Of a stretch of DNA of 64,000 nt, positions 1 through 9,299 are shown in pieces (within the stretch, counting starts at the first letter, position 1; each line of letters begins with the position of its first letter). Origin of the DNA: Rhineura floridana (lineage: Eukaryota > Chordata > Lepidosauria > Squamata > Rhineuridae); assembly GCF_030035675.1 (NCBI RefSeq), contig NC_084482.1:217643943-217707942 (forward strand), given 5' to 3'. Both the position numbers and the translations under genes were made by a program. The notes beneath the pieces were generated by a model. That model was not told where the DNA came from, did no database searches, and saw only the letters and a program-made list of their open reading frames with translations.

Positions 1-22
1 TTTCTTTCCCCTACCCTCTGCC

Positions 23-138
23 CAGAGCTTGGAAAAGTTACTTTTTAAAACTTCAACTCCCATCAGCCCCAGCCAGCATGGCCACTGGATTGGACTGATG
101 GGAGCTATAGTTCAAAAAAGTAACTTTTCCAAGCTCTG
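23..138. mobile_element. Palindromic hAT-type MITE, family A
   Basis: A 116-bp near-perfect inverted repeat with ends CAGAGCTTGGAAAAG and the reverse complement. The core contains AACTCCCATCAGCCCCAGCC. It is flanked by a perfect 8-bp direct repeat, CCTCTGCC (15-22 and 139-146), the target duplication size of hAT transposons. It has no coding capacity. Related copies lie at 7682, 26340, 34709, 42192 and 58498. Confidence 0.85.
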
Positions 139-226
139 CCTCTGCCCCCCATCTCTCCCTCCAAGATGTTGCGGCAGTTGAGGGCTTCCCCCTCCTACAT
201 GACCAAATGCACGCACACCTGCAGAT

Positions 227-471
227 TAGGGTTGCCAGGTACAGGGTAATGGGAAAAACCACAAGGTGGAACTCTCCCTTCCCCCTGCACAACTTTTAAA
301 GATACAGAAGACCTCTTGGAGGCTGTATCTTTCAAAGTTGTGCAGGGGGAAGGGAGAATTCCACCTTGTGGTTTTTCCCATTACAGTGTTGCAAGAACAC
401 CTGCACTTGGCTGACTTTCTCTTCTCCTAAAGCTACAGGATCAGTCTCAGGCCCTGAACCTGGCAACCCTA
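227..471. mobile_element. Foldback hAT-like element, family D (shortened copy)
   Basis: Ends TAGGGTTGCCAGG and CCTGGCAACCCTA are inverted. Flanks CTGCAGAT and CTTCAGAT match at 7 of 8 positions, consistent with an aged 8-bp target duplication. The two inner arms, around a loop near 305-325, are complementary. Part of the left outer arm is missing compared with the long copy at 57851. Confidence 0.75.
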
Positions 472-744
472 CTTCAGATGCTTGCAGGAAGAGCAGGGGT
501 GTTTGTGTGTGCGCGCATGCTGATCTGTCTTCTGCTCCACTCTTATTCCTCAATGCAGGCTAACCAAGTCATCAGTGCTGAAGATCATCCCAAGGCCTAA
601 AAGCACTGACCTCCCCCCTCCTCAATCTATCCACCCTTCTGTATTCTCAGTGTAGCATCCCCACCACGACCACATTGCTGCTTCTTCTATTATTTTTATT
701 TTATTACCATCATCATTAAAAAGCTCAGCAGGTTGGCTGAGGCC
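472..744. other. Unassigned stretch
   Basis: No gene, RNA or repeat family could be recognised. It holds a short GT/GC-rich run near 500-515 and an AT-rich run near 690-715. Confidence 0.5.
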
Positions 745-765
745 CACATACTGCAGCTGAAATGT

Positions 766-855
766 ATTCGTTTATTTAATTATTATTGCATTTATATCCC
801 ACCTTTCCTCCAAGTTGCTCAAGGTGGTGCACATGGTTGCCCCCCTTTCCATCTT
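766..855 (-). repeat. L2-type LINE 3' tail
   Basis: An A/T tail followed by the recurrent 'tatatcccaccttt...' tail signature on the minus strand, like many L2 ends in this window. It is short and 5'-truncated. Confidence 0.5.
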
Positions 856-1079
856 GCCAGTCTTCCTTTGACCTCGGTGGGGTACGTAGCAATTTCAGAC
901 AGCTTTGTTTCAAATCCCTAAATGTTTGTTATAGCTGGAAATCTCAAAAGTAATTTCTCCCTTTTTAATCTCTTTTTTTTTTAAAGGGCTTTTCGTTTTC
1001 CAAATCTGTCAGAGAAAAAACCCAAGGTATATGACAGTTGTTGCTGTTATTTGATTGATCCTGTGCCCTTCACCCCAAG

Positions 1080-1310
1080 ACGCCAGGCTAGGACACAACA
1101 ATTTAGAATGCGCCATTAGAAGCAATTCAAAACAAATTGCAATCAGAATAGGGTGGGGCCTAAAAATATACATTTCAAGTGCCAAAGGCCATGGTACAGA
1201 GGTGCATCTTCAGCATACAATGAAAACTGTATAGCGAATCTGCCAGAGGCACCTCTGTGGGGAGGGAGTTTCACAACTTAGGTGCTCCCGCAGAGAATAT
1301 TTGCAGGGTG
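1080..1310 (-). repeat. Divergent L2-like fragment
   Basis: It resembles the L2 stretch at 18590-18720 in its 'gagggagtt(c)ca(c/g)a' type phrases. No reading frame survives. The rest of 860-2100 shows nothing recognisable. Confidence 0.35.
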
Positions 1311-2104
1311 TTCCTTTAGAGATCTAGTAAAGGCCAGTGCATATCAGTTCCACATTCTAGCCAATGTGCTTAACACTCATTGGAGTTCGAATTTGCTCAG
1401 CAGCAAGCAACACGGTGGATCAGGAAATAAAGCCCAACTGGTAAAACCCGTAGACTCAAGTTTGTGACTGGAACAAATAACTTCATTTATGGTATTGTGA
1501 AAGCTTATGGAATTTTGTAAGGAATACGTTTCATAACATCTTTGACAATGAAGCAACTTACATATGGTGACACTTAAAGCAACCTTAATGAAATTTGATA
1601 AAATTTCCATAAGCAATTTATTATACAGCCAGAAGAGTGGCTGATTGCTATAGGGAGCATGGATTTTTCACAGTCCGCAATGTTAAATTGAAAATACCCC
1701 CCATGCCATTCTGAGGCTTCCCATAAGCTCATTTCAAAACAAAACCAGACAAAACTTTTAGTCTTGAACTCAGAAACGCTTGCTTAACAACCCTCTAAAT
1801 TTTCGTGGTGATACACAAAACAGTCAGGGAGAATGGAGAGTTCAAAGTGTAAAAAGAGAAAGAGAAAAACCAGACCTCTTTTGGACTTTTTTCTGTCAGT
1901 CTTCACATAATCTGTTGAAATTAATTAAAAATCAACCATGTTCACAGAGTACCTGTAATCCTGCTACTGACCTTGCCCCATACTCTGACCTTCATCTTCT
2001 GCAGTTTTAAAGTTTAAAAAAATGCCTAGCTGATTTTTAATTAATTTAAGAAATTTAGCATTGAAGTCAATGATAAGCCTGGGGAAAAAGTTTGGGAACC
2101 ACTT

Positions 2105-2332
2105 CTGTAAATAAAAAAGCACCAAATGTTGCAGTCTTTCCTCAAAGGGGAGTTACTCTGTCCCTTTGATCATTGTTTGTTGCCCTTTTCTGGATCTTTC
2201 CCAACTCCACAATAATCCTTCTGGAGGTATGGCAACACGGTATAATCCAAGACAATCCTACCATCAATTTATACAAAGGAATTCTGATATCGACAGTTTT
2301 GTGTTCAATCCTTAATGCCGTTATAGGAGGTA
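2105..2332 (-). mobile_element. CR1 LINE fragment
   Basis: Minus-strand sequence matches the CR1 region upstream of the 3' end, seen intact at 13620-13810. It corresponds to the part encoding the LYKSMVRPHLEYC and ATRMIKGMERLP stretches. It is diverged and truncated at both ends. Confidence 0.65.
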
Positions 2333-2380
2333 GTATGGTATAGTGGTTAGAGTCGGGCTAGGACCTGGACAACCCAGTTT

Positions 2381-2575
2381 CCAAGAGCTGTAGTTCAGTG
2401 GTAGAGCATCTGCCTTGCATGCAAAAGGTCCCAGGTTCAATCCCCAATGGCATCTCCAGCTAGGGCTGAGTCTCCCTGCCTGAAAGTCTGGACAGCTGCT
2501 GCCAGTCAGTGTAGACAATACTGAGCTAGATGGCCCAACAAGCTGATTCAATACAAGGCAGCTTCCTATGCTCCC
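2381..2575 (+). mobile_element. tRNA-derived squamate SINE
   Basis: The head resembles a tRNA with pol III A box (TAGTTCAGTGGTAGAGC) and B box (GGTTCAATCCC). The shared body follows (gccagtcagtgtagacaata, ctgagctagatgg) and the end is ggcagcttcctatg. The body rules out a functional tRNA gene. It is inserted in the MIR-like SINE. Confidence 0.85.
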
Positions 2576-2724
2576 ATCCCCACTTGGCCTTGCAGCTTGC
2601 TGGGGAACCTTGCGCCAATCACCATCTCTGAGCCTAACCTACCCAACAGGGTTGTTGTGCGGACTGAACAGAGATGGAGGAGAACCATGTGCGCCACCTT
2701 GAGCTCCTTGAATGTAAATGTAAT

Positions 2725-3119
2725 CAGTAGTGTAGTGGCAAATTCAGAAGTGCAGGGTCTCTTCATGATAGTCACAGACATCTCCTCCGGCTCCTTTTTT
2801 GCTGCTTGTTTGAGAATGAGATCCTTGTTAACGCCTTCTCACGCAACATCTCTAGGAGCTATTTGGCATGAAAGGGAAGAGTGTTAGCTGCTGAGAAAAG
2901 TCTTCTCTGTGGCTGACTCACCTCCTTTCACTCCGATTGGCTCCAATCAGCAGAAAAGGACAAGGAAGCATGTGAGAAGACTCTTCTTAGTGGCTAACAC
3001 TCCCCTTTCACGCTGATCGGCTTGCAGGATGCAGGAGATATTGGAACCATGCTGGGACCCTGCTGCCAAAAAAGTATGGGGTCTAAGACCCCATGAGACC
3101 CTGGAAGACTACACCCTTG
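2725..3119. mobile_element. Non-autonomous hAT-like element
   Basis: A 395-bp element flanked by the perfect 8-bp repeat AATGTAAT (2717-2724 and 3120-3127). The termini CAGTAGTGTAGT and the inverse of CAAGGGTGTAGT are imperfect inverted repeats. The interior has no long frame. The left terminus also occurs, inverted, near 27735 and 36100. Confidence 0.7.
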
Positions 3120-3150
3120 AATGTAATTAATAAATTATAAACATACAAAT

Positions 3151-3535
3151 CTATACAAATGGACAGCCTTCAAGTCGATCCCGACTTATGGAGACCCTAT
3201 GAATACCTTATTCATGGTAAGTGGTATTCAGAGGGGGTTTCCCATTGCCTCCCTCTGAGGCTAGTCCTCCCCAGCTGGCTAGGGCCTGCTCAGCTTGCCA
3301 CAGCTGCACAAGCCAGCCCCTTCCTTGTCCGCAACTGCCAGCTGGGGGGCAACTGGGCTCCTCGGCACTATGCCGCTTGCCCACGGCTGCCCAGGTGGCA
3401 GGGCACGTAACCCTTGAGCCACTCCCTGTGGGGTGATCTTTAGCTGGCCCTTGACACTCAGGAGACATGAGCGGGGATTTGAACTCGCAGACTCTGGACT
3501 CCCAGCCAGGCTCTCCTCCCCACTGTGCTATACTT
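3151..3535 (-). mobile_element. tRNA-headed SINE with Bov-B tail
   Basis: On the minus strand the head has the B-box-like GAGTTCAAATCCCC. A body of about 250 bp is rich in 'ccagctggggagg' phrases. The tail 'cataagtcgggatcgacttgaaggc' type matches the end of Bov-B LINEs, which would have supplied the reverse transcriptase. A second copy lies at 8836-9213. Confidence 0.75.
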
Positions 3536-3589
3536 GAAATCCACCTGGGTTGTTTCACTTCCCCGTACTAGGTACTGAGGAGGAGAGGG

Positions 3590-4290
3590 TAGTAGAGATC
3601 TCTTCCCTGGGGTCCTTTGGAGATAGTTGGCACGCCATCTGACTCCGCCCCCTGCTTCCCTGACTCCGCCCCCGACGCCCTCCAAGCCGCTTCTCGGTCT
3701 GCAAAGAGCCCACCTCCTTTATTTTTCCTTTTCCCCGCTTCGCCGTCAGGATCCTGATTCGCTGAGCATTCCCGCCTGGTTGCAAGCCGCATTTCCTTCC
3801 CAGGAGCCCCGAGAAGCATCCTCAGCCAAAGGCGCTGCGGTGGGGCCAGGTATTGTTTTAACATTTACTTTAAAAGTATTTATTTAAACAGTATTTATTT
3901 AAACAGTATTTATTTTAAAAATAAAATAAAATCGTGCCTTCCAAAACAACAACAGTAGGTATGTTTGGCGGGGGTGGGGGCGCCGTGAACTGCGCAGGCG
4001 ATTTTTAAAGTAACTGCAAAGCACTCCCCCCCCACGCCACCTCCACGTGCCCCGCGCGCCGGGGGCTTTGGGTGTTGGAGTCCCAAACATCTGGGGGGAG
4101 GGCAACGACCCCTTGGCAGAGGCTAAAAGAGACGGGGCGGGCGTGAGAAAAGCCCGCGGACGGGAAGATTTGCTCCCGACGAAGCACGTGTAGAGGAGTG
4201 ATCGCTTCCTCGCCGCGCGAGGGCAGATGGTTTTTAAAAGATCAGAGGACAAGTTTTGGAAATTAACGCAGGGGGGCGGGAGTCGCTGGA
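3590..4290. promoter_or_regulatory. CpG-rich island, candidate promoter
   Basis: This stretch is far richer in CpG than its surroundings and largely free of recognisable repeats. It contains two GC boxes near 3645-3672 (ACTCCGCCCC), a CACGTG E-box-like site near 4045 and GGGCGGGC near 4135. It is the only such island upstream of the zinc-finger gene starting at 9300, so a non-coding first exon here is plausible. A possible weak donor (CAG|GTATTG) is at 3849. No transcript evidence is available, and it could serve a gene on the other strand. Confidence 0.5.
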
Positions 4291-4492
4291 AACTTTTTTG
4301 CCTGAGCTAGAGACACCTCTTCTGGGGTGATGGATTGTGGGCGTGAGGATCATTTTAGTCATATTTATTCACTTCAGTGGGTCTACTCTGAGTAGGACTA
4401 ACATTGAATACCACATTGTGCTTTTACTCTGTTTGTAAATTGCTTTGGAGCCTTATGTAGTGTGGTAAATTATATATATTATATTATATTAT

Positions 4493-4945
4493 GATGTTGT
4501 TTGTTATGTGCCTTCAAGTAGATTACAATTTATGGTGACCCTATGAATCGGCGACCTCCAATAGCATATGTTGTAAACCACCCTGTTCAGATCTTGTAAA
4601 TTCAGGTCTGTGGCATCCTTTATGGAATCAATCCATCTCTTGTTTGGCCTTCCTCTTTTTCTACTCCCTTCTGTTTTTCCTAGCATTATTGTCTTTTCCA
4701 GTGAATCATGTCTTCTCATGATGTGTCCAAAGTATGATAACCTCAGTTTCATCATTTTAGCTTCCAGTGACAGTTCTGGTTTAATTTATTCTAACACCCA
4801 GTTATTTGTCTTTTTTGTGGTCCATGGTATGCACAAAGCTCTCCTCCAACACCACATTTCAAAGGAGTTGATTTTCTCTTATCCACTTTTTTCACTGTCC
4901 AGTTTTCACATCCGTACATAGAGATCGGGAATACCATGGTCTGAA
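4493..4945 (-). mobile_element. Bov-B (RTE) LINE 3' fragment
   Basis: The minus strand encodes the C-terminal end of the Bov-B polyprotein: SYFGHIMRRHDSLEKTI, then GKTEGSRKRGRPNKRWIDSI, then DLNLQDLNRVV. The 3' end is the usual ACTTGAAGGCACATAAC. It is the common 5'-truncated form and has no reverse transcriptase core. Codons upstream of this tail are already disrupted. Confidence 0.9.
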
Positions 4946-4980
4946 AAAAATGAAAAAAAACCCCCAGAATGTCCCCCCCC

Positions 4981-5006
4981 CATTTCTCTCTCTCTCTCTC
5001 TCTCTG
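4981..5006. repeat. (CT)n microsatellite
   Basis: A run of about 11 CT units directly after the Bov-B fragment. Confidence 0.9.
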
Positions 5007-5111
5007 TGGGGTTGTGAGCCTTTGTATCTCTAGCCCAACTGTATTCAAAGAGGTGAAAACTTGCTCCTTAATCTCAGGAGCCATTGTGCCAAGTATGGTT
5101 AAAACCAGTAC

Positions 5112-5335
5112 AGTTTTTATTTATTTATTTATTTTACTATTTGACATATCCCGCCTGGGCGGCAAACAAAAGCACTAAAAACATTAAAACATCATAAAAA
5201 CAAACTTTAAAACACATTAAAACAAAAACATCTTCAAAACATTTCTTAAAAAAAGCTTTCAAAACATATTCAAAGATTGAAAACATTTTTAAAAAGAAGG
5301 TTTAAGAACATATTAAAAAGCAATTGCAACATAGA
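5112..5335 (-). repeat. L2-type LINE 3' tail
   Basis: A TTTA-rich tail, then 'atcccgcctgggcggcaaac' and an A-rich series of 'aaaacattaaaac' units. The same tail recurs at 48645-48800. Confidence 0.6.
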
Positions 5336-5337
5336 TG

Positions 5338-5560
5338 GAGACTGGGAAGTGTAGTTTATGAAGGCTGCTGAAGTGTTATTAGGAGACTCCTATTCCCCTG
5401 ACAGAGCTCCAGTGGCCAGAGTGGTTTAACAGTCAGCCCTTCTTCCGGAACTGGAGCTCTGTGAGGGGGAAAGGGCGTCTCCTAGCAACTCTCAGCACCT
5501 TCACTAACTACACTTCCCAGGATTCTTTGGGGGAAGCCATGACGGTTTAAAGTAGAATAA
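5338..5560. mobile_element. Palindromic element with ZNF143-like motifs
   Basis: Outer arms TGGGAAGTGTAGTTTATGAAG and the inverse of TTCACTAACTACACTTCCCA pair up. The inner arms around 5395-5460 (agagctcca / tggagctct) pair as well. The right arm continues with GGATTCTTTGGGGGAAGCCATG, a signature of this group across the window. Confidence 0.65.
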
Positions 5561-5605
5561 ATACTTGGTGTGGATGTGGCCTCTTCTGCTTCCACAGGTG
5601 TGCAT

Positions 5606-5985
5606 AGAGCAGGGGCCGCCAACCTTTTTGAACCAGAGGGTGCGTTTTGAATGTTGCGAAAGGGTTGTGCGTGCCAATCACAAAATGGCCTCCATGGGGG
5701 CATGGCATTCTCTCTTCCCAAGGTCATCTCTCGCCCCCCTCTCTCTCACACACATACCTCTCCCCCTTGTAGACCACACATACATGCACAGATACATTTC
5801 CCCCCCTCTCTCCTAAATGCTTCTCTCCCTCATGGGTTTTTTACAGGGGCTAACACTTCCTGGGTTGGGGAGAAGTAAAACATGCAAAGGGTGGAGGAGT
5901 AGGGTGATTTACCACACAAACTGAGAAGAATGGTACATTTTGACGTGTGTCTTGCTTTTTTATTTTAATGAAAGCTGGGAATCTG
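5606..5985. mobile_element. Possible hAT-Charlie-like fragment
   Basis: It starts CAGGGGCCGCCAACCTTTTT, typical of a hAT/Charlie left terminus. No right terminus or target duplication was identified. The rest is CT-rich with no frame. Confidence 0.35.
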
Positions 5986-6219
5986 GGGGTTATGGTTCAT
6001 TGTAGGGGTGGGGTGGGGACCAAAGGAGTCTTCATGGTGCCTGTGGGCACTGGGATGGTGACTCTGGACACAGAGAAATGAAAGGGGACCAGCTGGGCTT
6101 TCCTGTTGTACTTATCTGATATACAGAGATATAGTGCTTCTGGCCATGGAGGTCCCATTTTGCTGTCCTGGGGAGAAATTGTTGGTCTAATAGCCTTCCA
6201 AAGCAAACTACGCAGGTGG

Positions 6220-6412
6220 TTTAGCCACCCATTTGTTATTACATTTATATTATTTCCTCCAAAGAGCTCAAATGGCTCTCCCCCTTCAATCCTCAAAACA
6301 GCCCTGTGAGGTAGGTTAGGCTGAGACGCATCCAGTCACTTTCATGGCTGAGTGGGGATTTGAACCCTAGTCTCCCAGGTCCTAGCCCAGTGCTGTAGCC
6401 ACTTTGCCAGTT
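6220..6412 (-). mobile_element. MIR-like tRNA/L2 SINE
   Basis: The minus strand runs from a tRNA-like head (B box GGGTTCAAATCCCC), through the core agcctaacctacctcacagg, to a short L2-like tail. It is a compact copy with modest divergence. Confidence 0.7.
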
Positions 6413-6422
6413 AAGAGTTGTG

Positions 6423-6535
6423 GCCAATGCTCACCCTCCTCAGAGTAGAGCCACTGAAATTAATGGCTATGACTCTCTTGGGTTCAATTTCAATGGGTGT
6501 ACTCTGAGTAGGACTTAGCTGAATGCAACATATAG
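6423..6535. repeat. Dispersed repeat, family E
   Basis: It contains TACTCTGAGTAGGACT after 'ttcaatgggtg'. The same phrase appears near 4375, 29170, 37545 and 47220, where it forms a small inverted repeat. It is probably a short DNA element. Confidence 0.5.
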
Positions 6536-6662
6536 TGGCCACTTTCACACCAAGTATTTATTCCACTTTAAACTGGCATGGCTTCCCCCAAATAATCCTG
6601 TTAACAAGCTACATTTCCCAGGATTCTTTAGGGGAAGCCATGACTGTTCAAAGTGGAATAAC
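6536..6662. mobile_element. Palindromic element with ZNF143-like motifs
   Basis: Inverted arms 'ttccactttaaac...catggcttcccccaa' and 'ttaggggaagccatgactgttcaaagtggaa' surround 'acatttcccaggattct'. It is a short relative of 5338-5560. Confidence 0.65.
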
Positions 6663-6664
6663 TG

Positions 6665-7652
6665 TAGGGTTGCTGTATTGCCCGGTTAGCCAGATTTTAC
6701 TCGGATTCTAGCCATTCTACCTGGTGCCTGCTTAGCCCATTAGGTGGCCTGGATTCCCAGCTTTCATTTTATTTAAAAAGCAAGTCTCTAGCCCTTGTGG
6801 ATCCAGAGATACAAGGCAAAATGTGGAGGCAGTTTTCTGCCACATTCTGTGTGTATATATTCAATGAAGTGGGGGGACCAGTAGGAATGGCTTCCCCCCC
6901 TTAAGACCAATCGGAATGGAACAGCTGCCCTGTCTAATGCTTGCACAGCTTGCCAGGTCTCTAGAATTTCCTGCATTTTTTATTTTATTTTTTTAAAACA
7001 GTGGTGGCAAGTCTCCATCAAGTTCCAGCCTTTATGATAGAAGGCTGTGTTTCCACTATCTAGTGTTTGAGAATCAGCATACTTAAGACACTTCTCACAT
7101 GCTCAGACACTACTCTCTTTAAATAAGAAGGTTGACTGAACTGATAATATTAAGTTGTAGTGGTGTGTTTATTTCACATTTCCTAATTGTTGGTACAGGC
7201 AACCTCTTGCTCACAATATTGCTTTTAATTAATGCTTTGCTGGCTTTTTGTTTCATGCTGGATTTTTATGTTGCTGTATGTTTTCTGTTTATGTTTGTTT
7301 CTATTTTGTATTTTATTATGTTTTCATATAGATTGCATATTTTAATTGTTTTTATTATGTTTGTAAGCTGCCCTGAGCCCTGTTTTTAACAGTAGAAGGG
7401 CAGGATCTAAATTATTTTAATAAATGAATATTCCATAGTGTTGGAAACTAAGGCATTTAAGGCTGAAAATGTAAAGGTTTCTTTTTTTAAAAAAATTCCT
7501 CCTCCGATTTTGGGTGGTAATTACTAGGCACAAGAACAAAGCTGGACAGTACAACCATTAATATGCTTAATTTGCACAATTAGTAAATCATTTGCATAAT
7601 ATGCAAATTAGCTTGCCCAGATTTGTGGAACCAGAATATGGCAACCCTAAAA
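6665..7652. mobile_element. Non-autonomous DNA element with L2-tail segment
   Basis: The left end TAGGGTTGCTGTATTGCC and the inverse of the right end TAGGGTTGCCATATTCTGG form imperfect terminal inverted repeats. An L2-like tail (about 7370-7430, 'gccctgagccctgtttttaa') lies inside. The right third reappears inverted at 25524-25750, together with the same tail segment. Confidence 0.5.
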
Positions 7653-7681
7653 AAGTGTATGGTGTGAATGTGGCCAGTATC

Positions 7682-7797
7682 CAGAGCTTGGAAAAGTTAC
7701 TTTTTTGAACTACAACTCCCATCAGCCCAATCCAGTGGCCATGCTGGCTGGGGCTGATGGGAGTTGTAGTTCAAAAAAGTAACTTTTCCAAGCTCTG
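7682..7797. mobile_element. Palindromic hAT-type MITE, family A
   Basis: A 116-bp palindrome with CAGAGCTTGG termini and a perfect 8-bp target duplication CCAGTATC (7674-7681 and 7798-7805). Its two arms are nearly identical, suggesting recent insertion. Confidence 0.88.
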
Positions 7798-8200
7798 CCA
7801 GTATCAATACATTTCTTAAAGCCAAATTGTTGGGTGGAGTTGGGCTTCAAGAGCCACCAGAAATTGCTTGGGGTGGCCACTTACAGCCCACTGGGCTGTG
7901 GGGTAGCCACCCTACAACAGAGGTGCTTTGGATCTGGATGGTGGACAGACTGCAACAGCATTAAAAAAAATCATGAGTGGCTCTCCCTTTTTCCTGAGCA
8001 GTCTTTTTGTAGATTTGGGACAGCTGTCTGTGCGTTAAGTAATACGATGAATAAGCTCTGAGTTGAATTACTATCCTTACTGTCTTTGCTATCCTTCAAG
8101 AAAAGTTTTGAATGCTATTTCCCTTTCCCTGGGTCAGGTTAGGTTAAAAAAATAGAGATATGCATACCTCTGAGAAAGTACAAAGTATCTCTTATCACTA

Positions 8201-8647
8201 AGGGAGCAATCCAAACCCAAGATCTGCTGGGATGAGTGGAGCTTGGAATTGATGGATCTCTGGCTGAGTTGGATGTCTTGGACTCAGTCAGGGCTATGCC
8301 GGCTGAAGTCTCCCATCCTGGTTCAGCCAGAGCTCAGCCAAGGCTGGGGTAAATCCCAAAAAAGGTGTGTTCTTGGGGAGTGGCGGGGATGGCATGGAGC
8401 AAGGGGGGTGCTTACCCGTATACCAGATTCCAATCAACTTGGTTACATGACCTAGCAATCCCAGTGGGAGTCACACTGGCCGAAAGGTTGGTGTGAGTCA
8501 AAGGCTTGTTTTCCCTCTGCCAGGCTCACAGGAGCTCAGCTGGCATTTGCCTCTGCTCCAGAGTGGAATTTGGAATAGGGGTAAGTTACACCGGCATCAT
8601 TTACGCTGGTGTAAATTACACTGGCTTCCTATAGCTTGGATTGCTCT
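8201..8647. mobile_element. Possible non-autonomous DNA element
   Basis: Ends AGGGAGCAATCCAAAC and the inverse of AGAGCAATCCAAGCT are inverted repeats. The interior has inverted sub-repeats (gtgtaaattacac near 8610). The flanking duplication is not convincing. Confidence 0.4.
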
Positions 8648-8835
8648 GTTTGTTATCAAGCAGCCTCAGTATGGATTCATTTTGGGGGAGGGTCCATATT
8701 TTTTGGAGGGGATGGCTTGAAAATAAAAACAACTAATGATTTCCCTTCCCAAACAAACAGTTCTCATTCTGCACCTTTTGGCTCATATAGACTCGTCTAG
8801 ACTCTGTTCCTTTCCATTTAACCCCACGTTTTGCA

Positions 8836-9213
8836 CAGTGGGGAGGAGAGCCTGCCTGGGAGTCCAGAGTCTGTGAGTTCAAATCCCCACTCGTGTCTTC
8901 TAGGTGTAAAGGGCCAGCTAAAGATTACCCCCACAGTGAGTGGCTCAGGGATTGTGTGCCCGGCCACCTGTGCAGCCATGGGCAAAATGCATAGTCCCAA
9001 GGAGCCCACTTGCCCCCCAGCTGGCTGTTGTGGACAAGGAAGGGGCCGGCTTGTGCAGCTGTGGCAAGCTGAGCAGGCCCTAGCCAGCTGGGGAGGACTA
9101 ACCTCAGAGGGAGGCAATGGGAAACCCCCTCTGAATACCGCTAACCATGAAAACCCTGTTCATAGGGTAGCCATAATCAGGATTGACTTGAAGGCAGTCC
9201 ATTTCCATTTTTT
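8836..9213 (+). mobile_element. tRNA-headed SINE with Bov-B tail
   Basis: The same family as 3151-3535, in forward orientation: head with GAGTTCAAATCCCC, long GC-rich body, and tail ending in a Bov-B-like 'gattgacttgaaggcagtcc'. It ends 86 bp before the zinc-finger open frame, so it may contribute 5' untranslated sequence. Confidence 0.75.
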
Positions 9214-9299
9214 CCCCATGTGCAAACAGAGATTGATTCTGCAATTCTCTCGCCCCCAACTAGACGTGTCTGGGCTGCTACACAGTTGTCGCCACTTAC

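Larger units (their letters stand above)
2333..3145 (+). mobile_element. tRNA-headed, L2-tailed (MIR-like) SINE split by two insertions
   Basis: Three separated pieces belong to one SINE. The head is at 2333-2380 (tagtggttagagtcgggct). The body is at 2581-2724 (agcctaacctacc, then the L2-like tail). The tail end lies after 3120. A tRNA-SINE sits at 2381-2580 and a hAT-like element at 2725-3119. Intact relatives are at 6220-6412 and 42875-43135. Confidence 0.65.

Noticed and set aside
3208-3864. Several overlapping frames of 75-116 codons on both strands
   Set aside because: Shadows of a SINE and of CpG-rich sequence; no domain or codon pattern.
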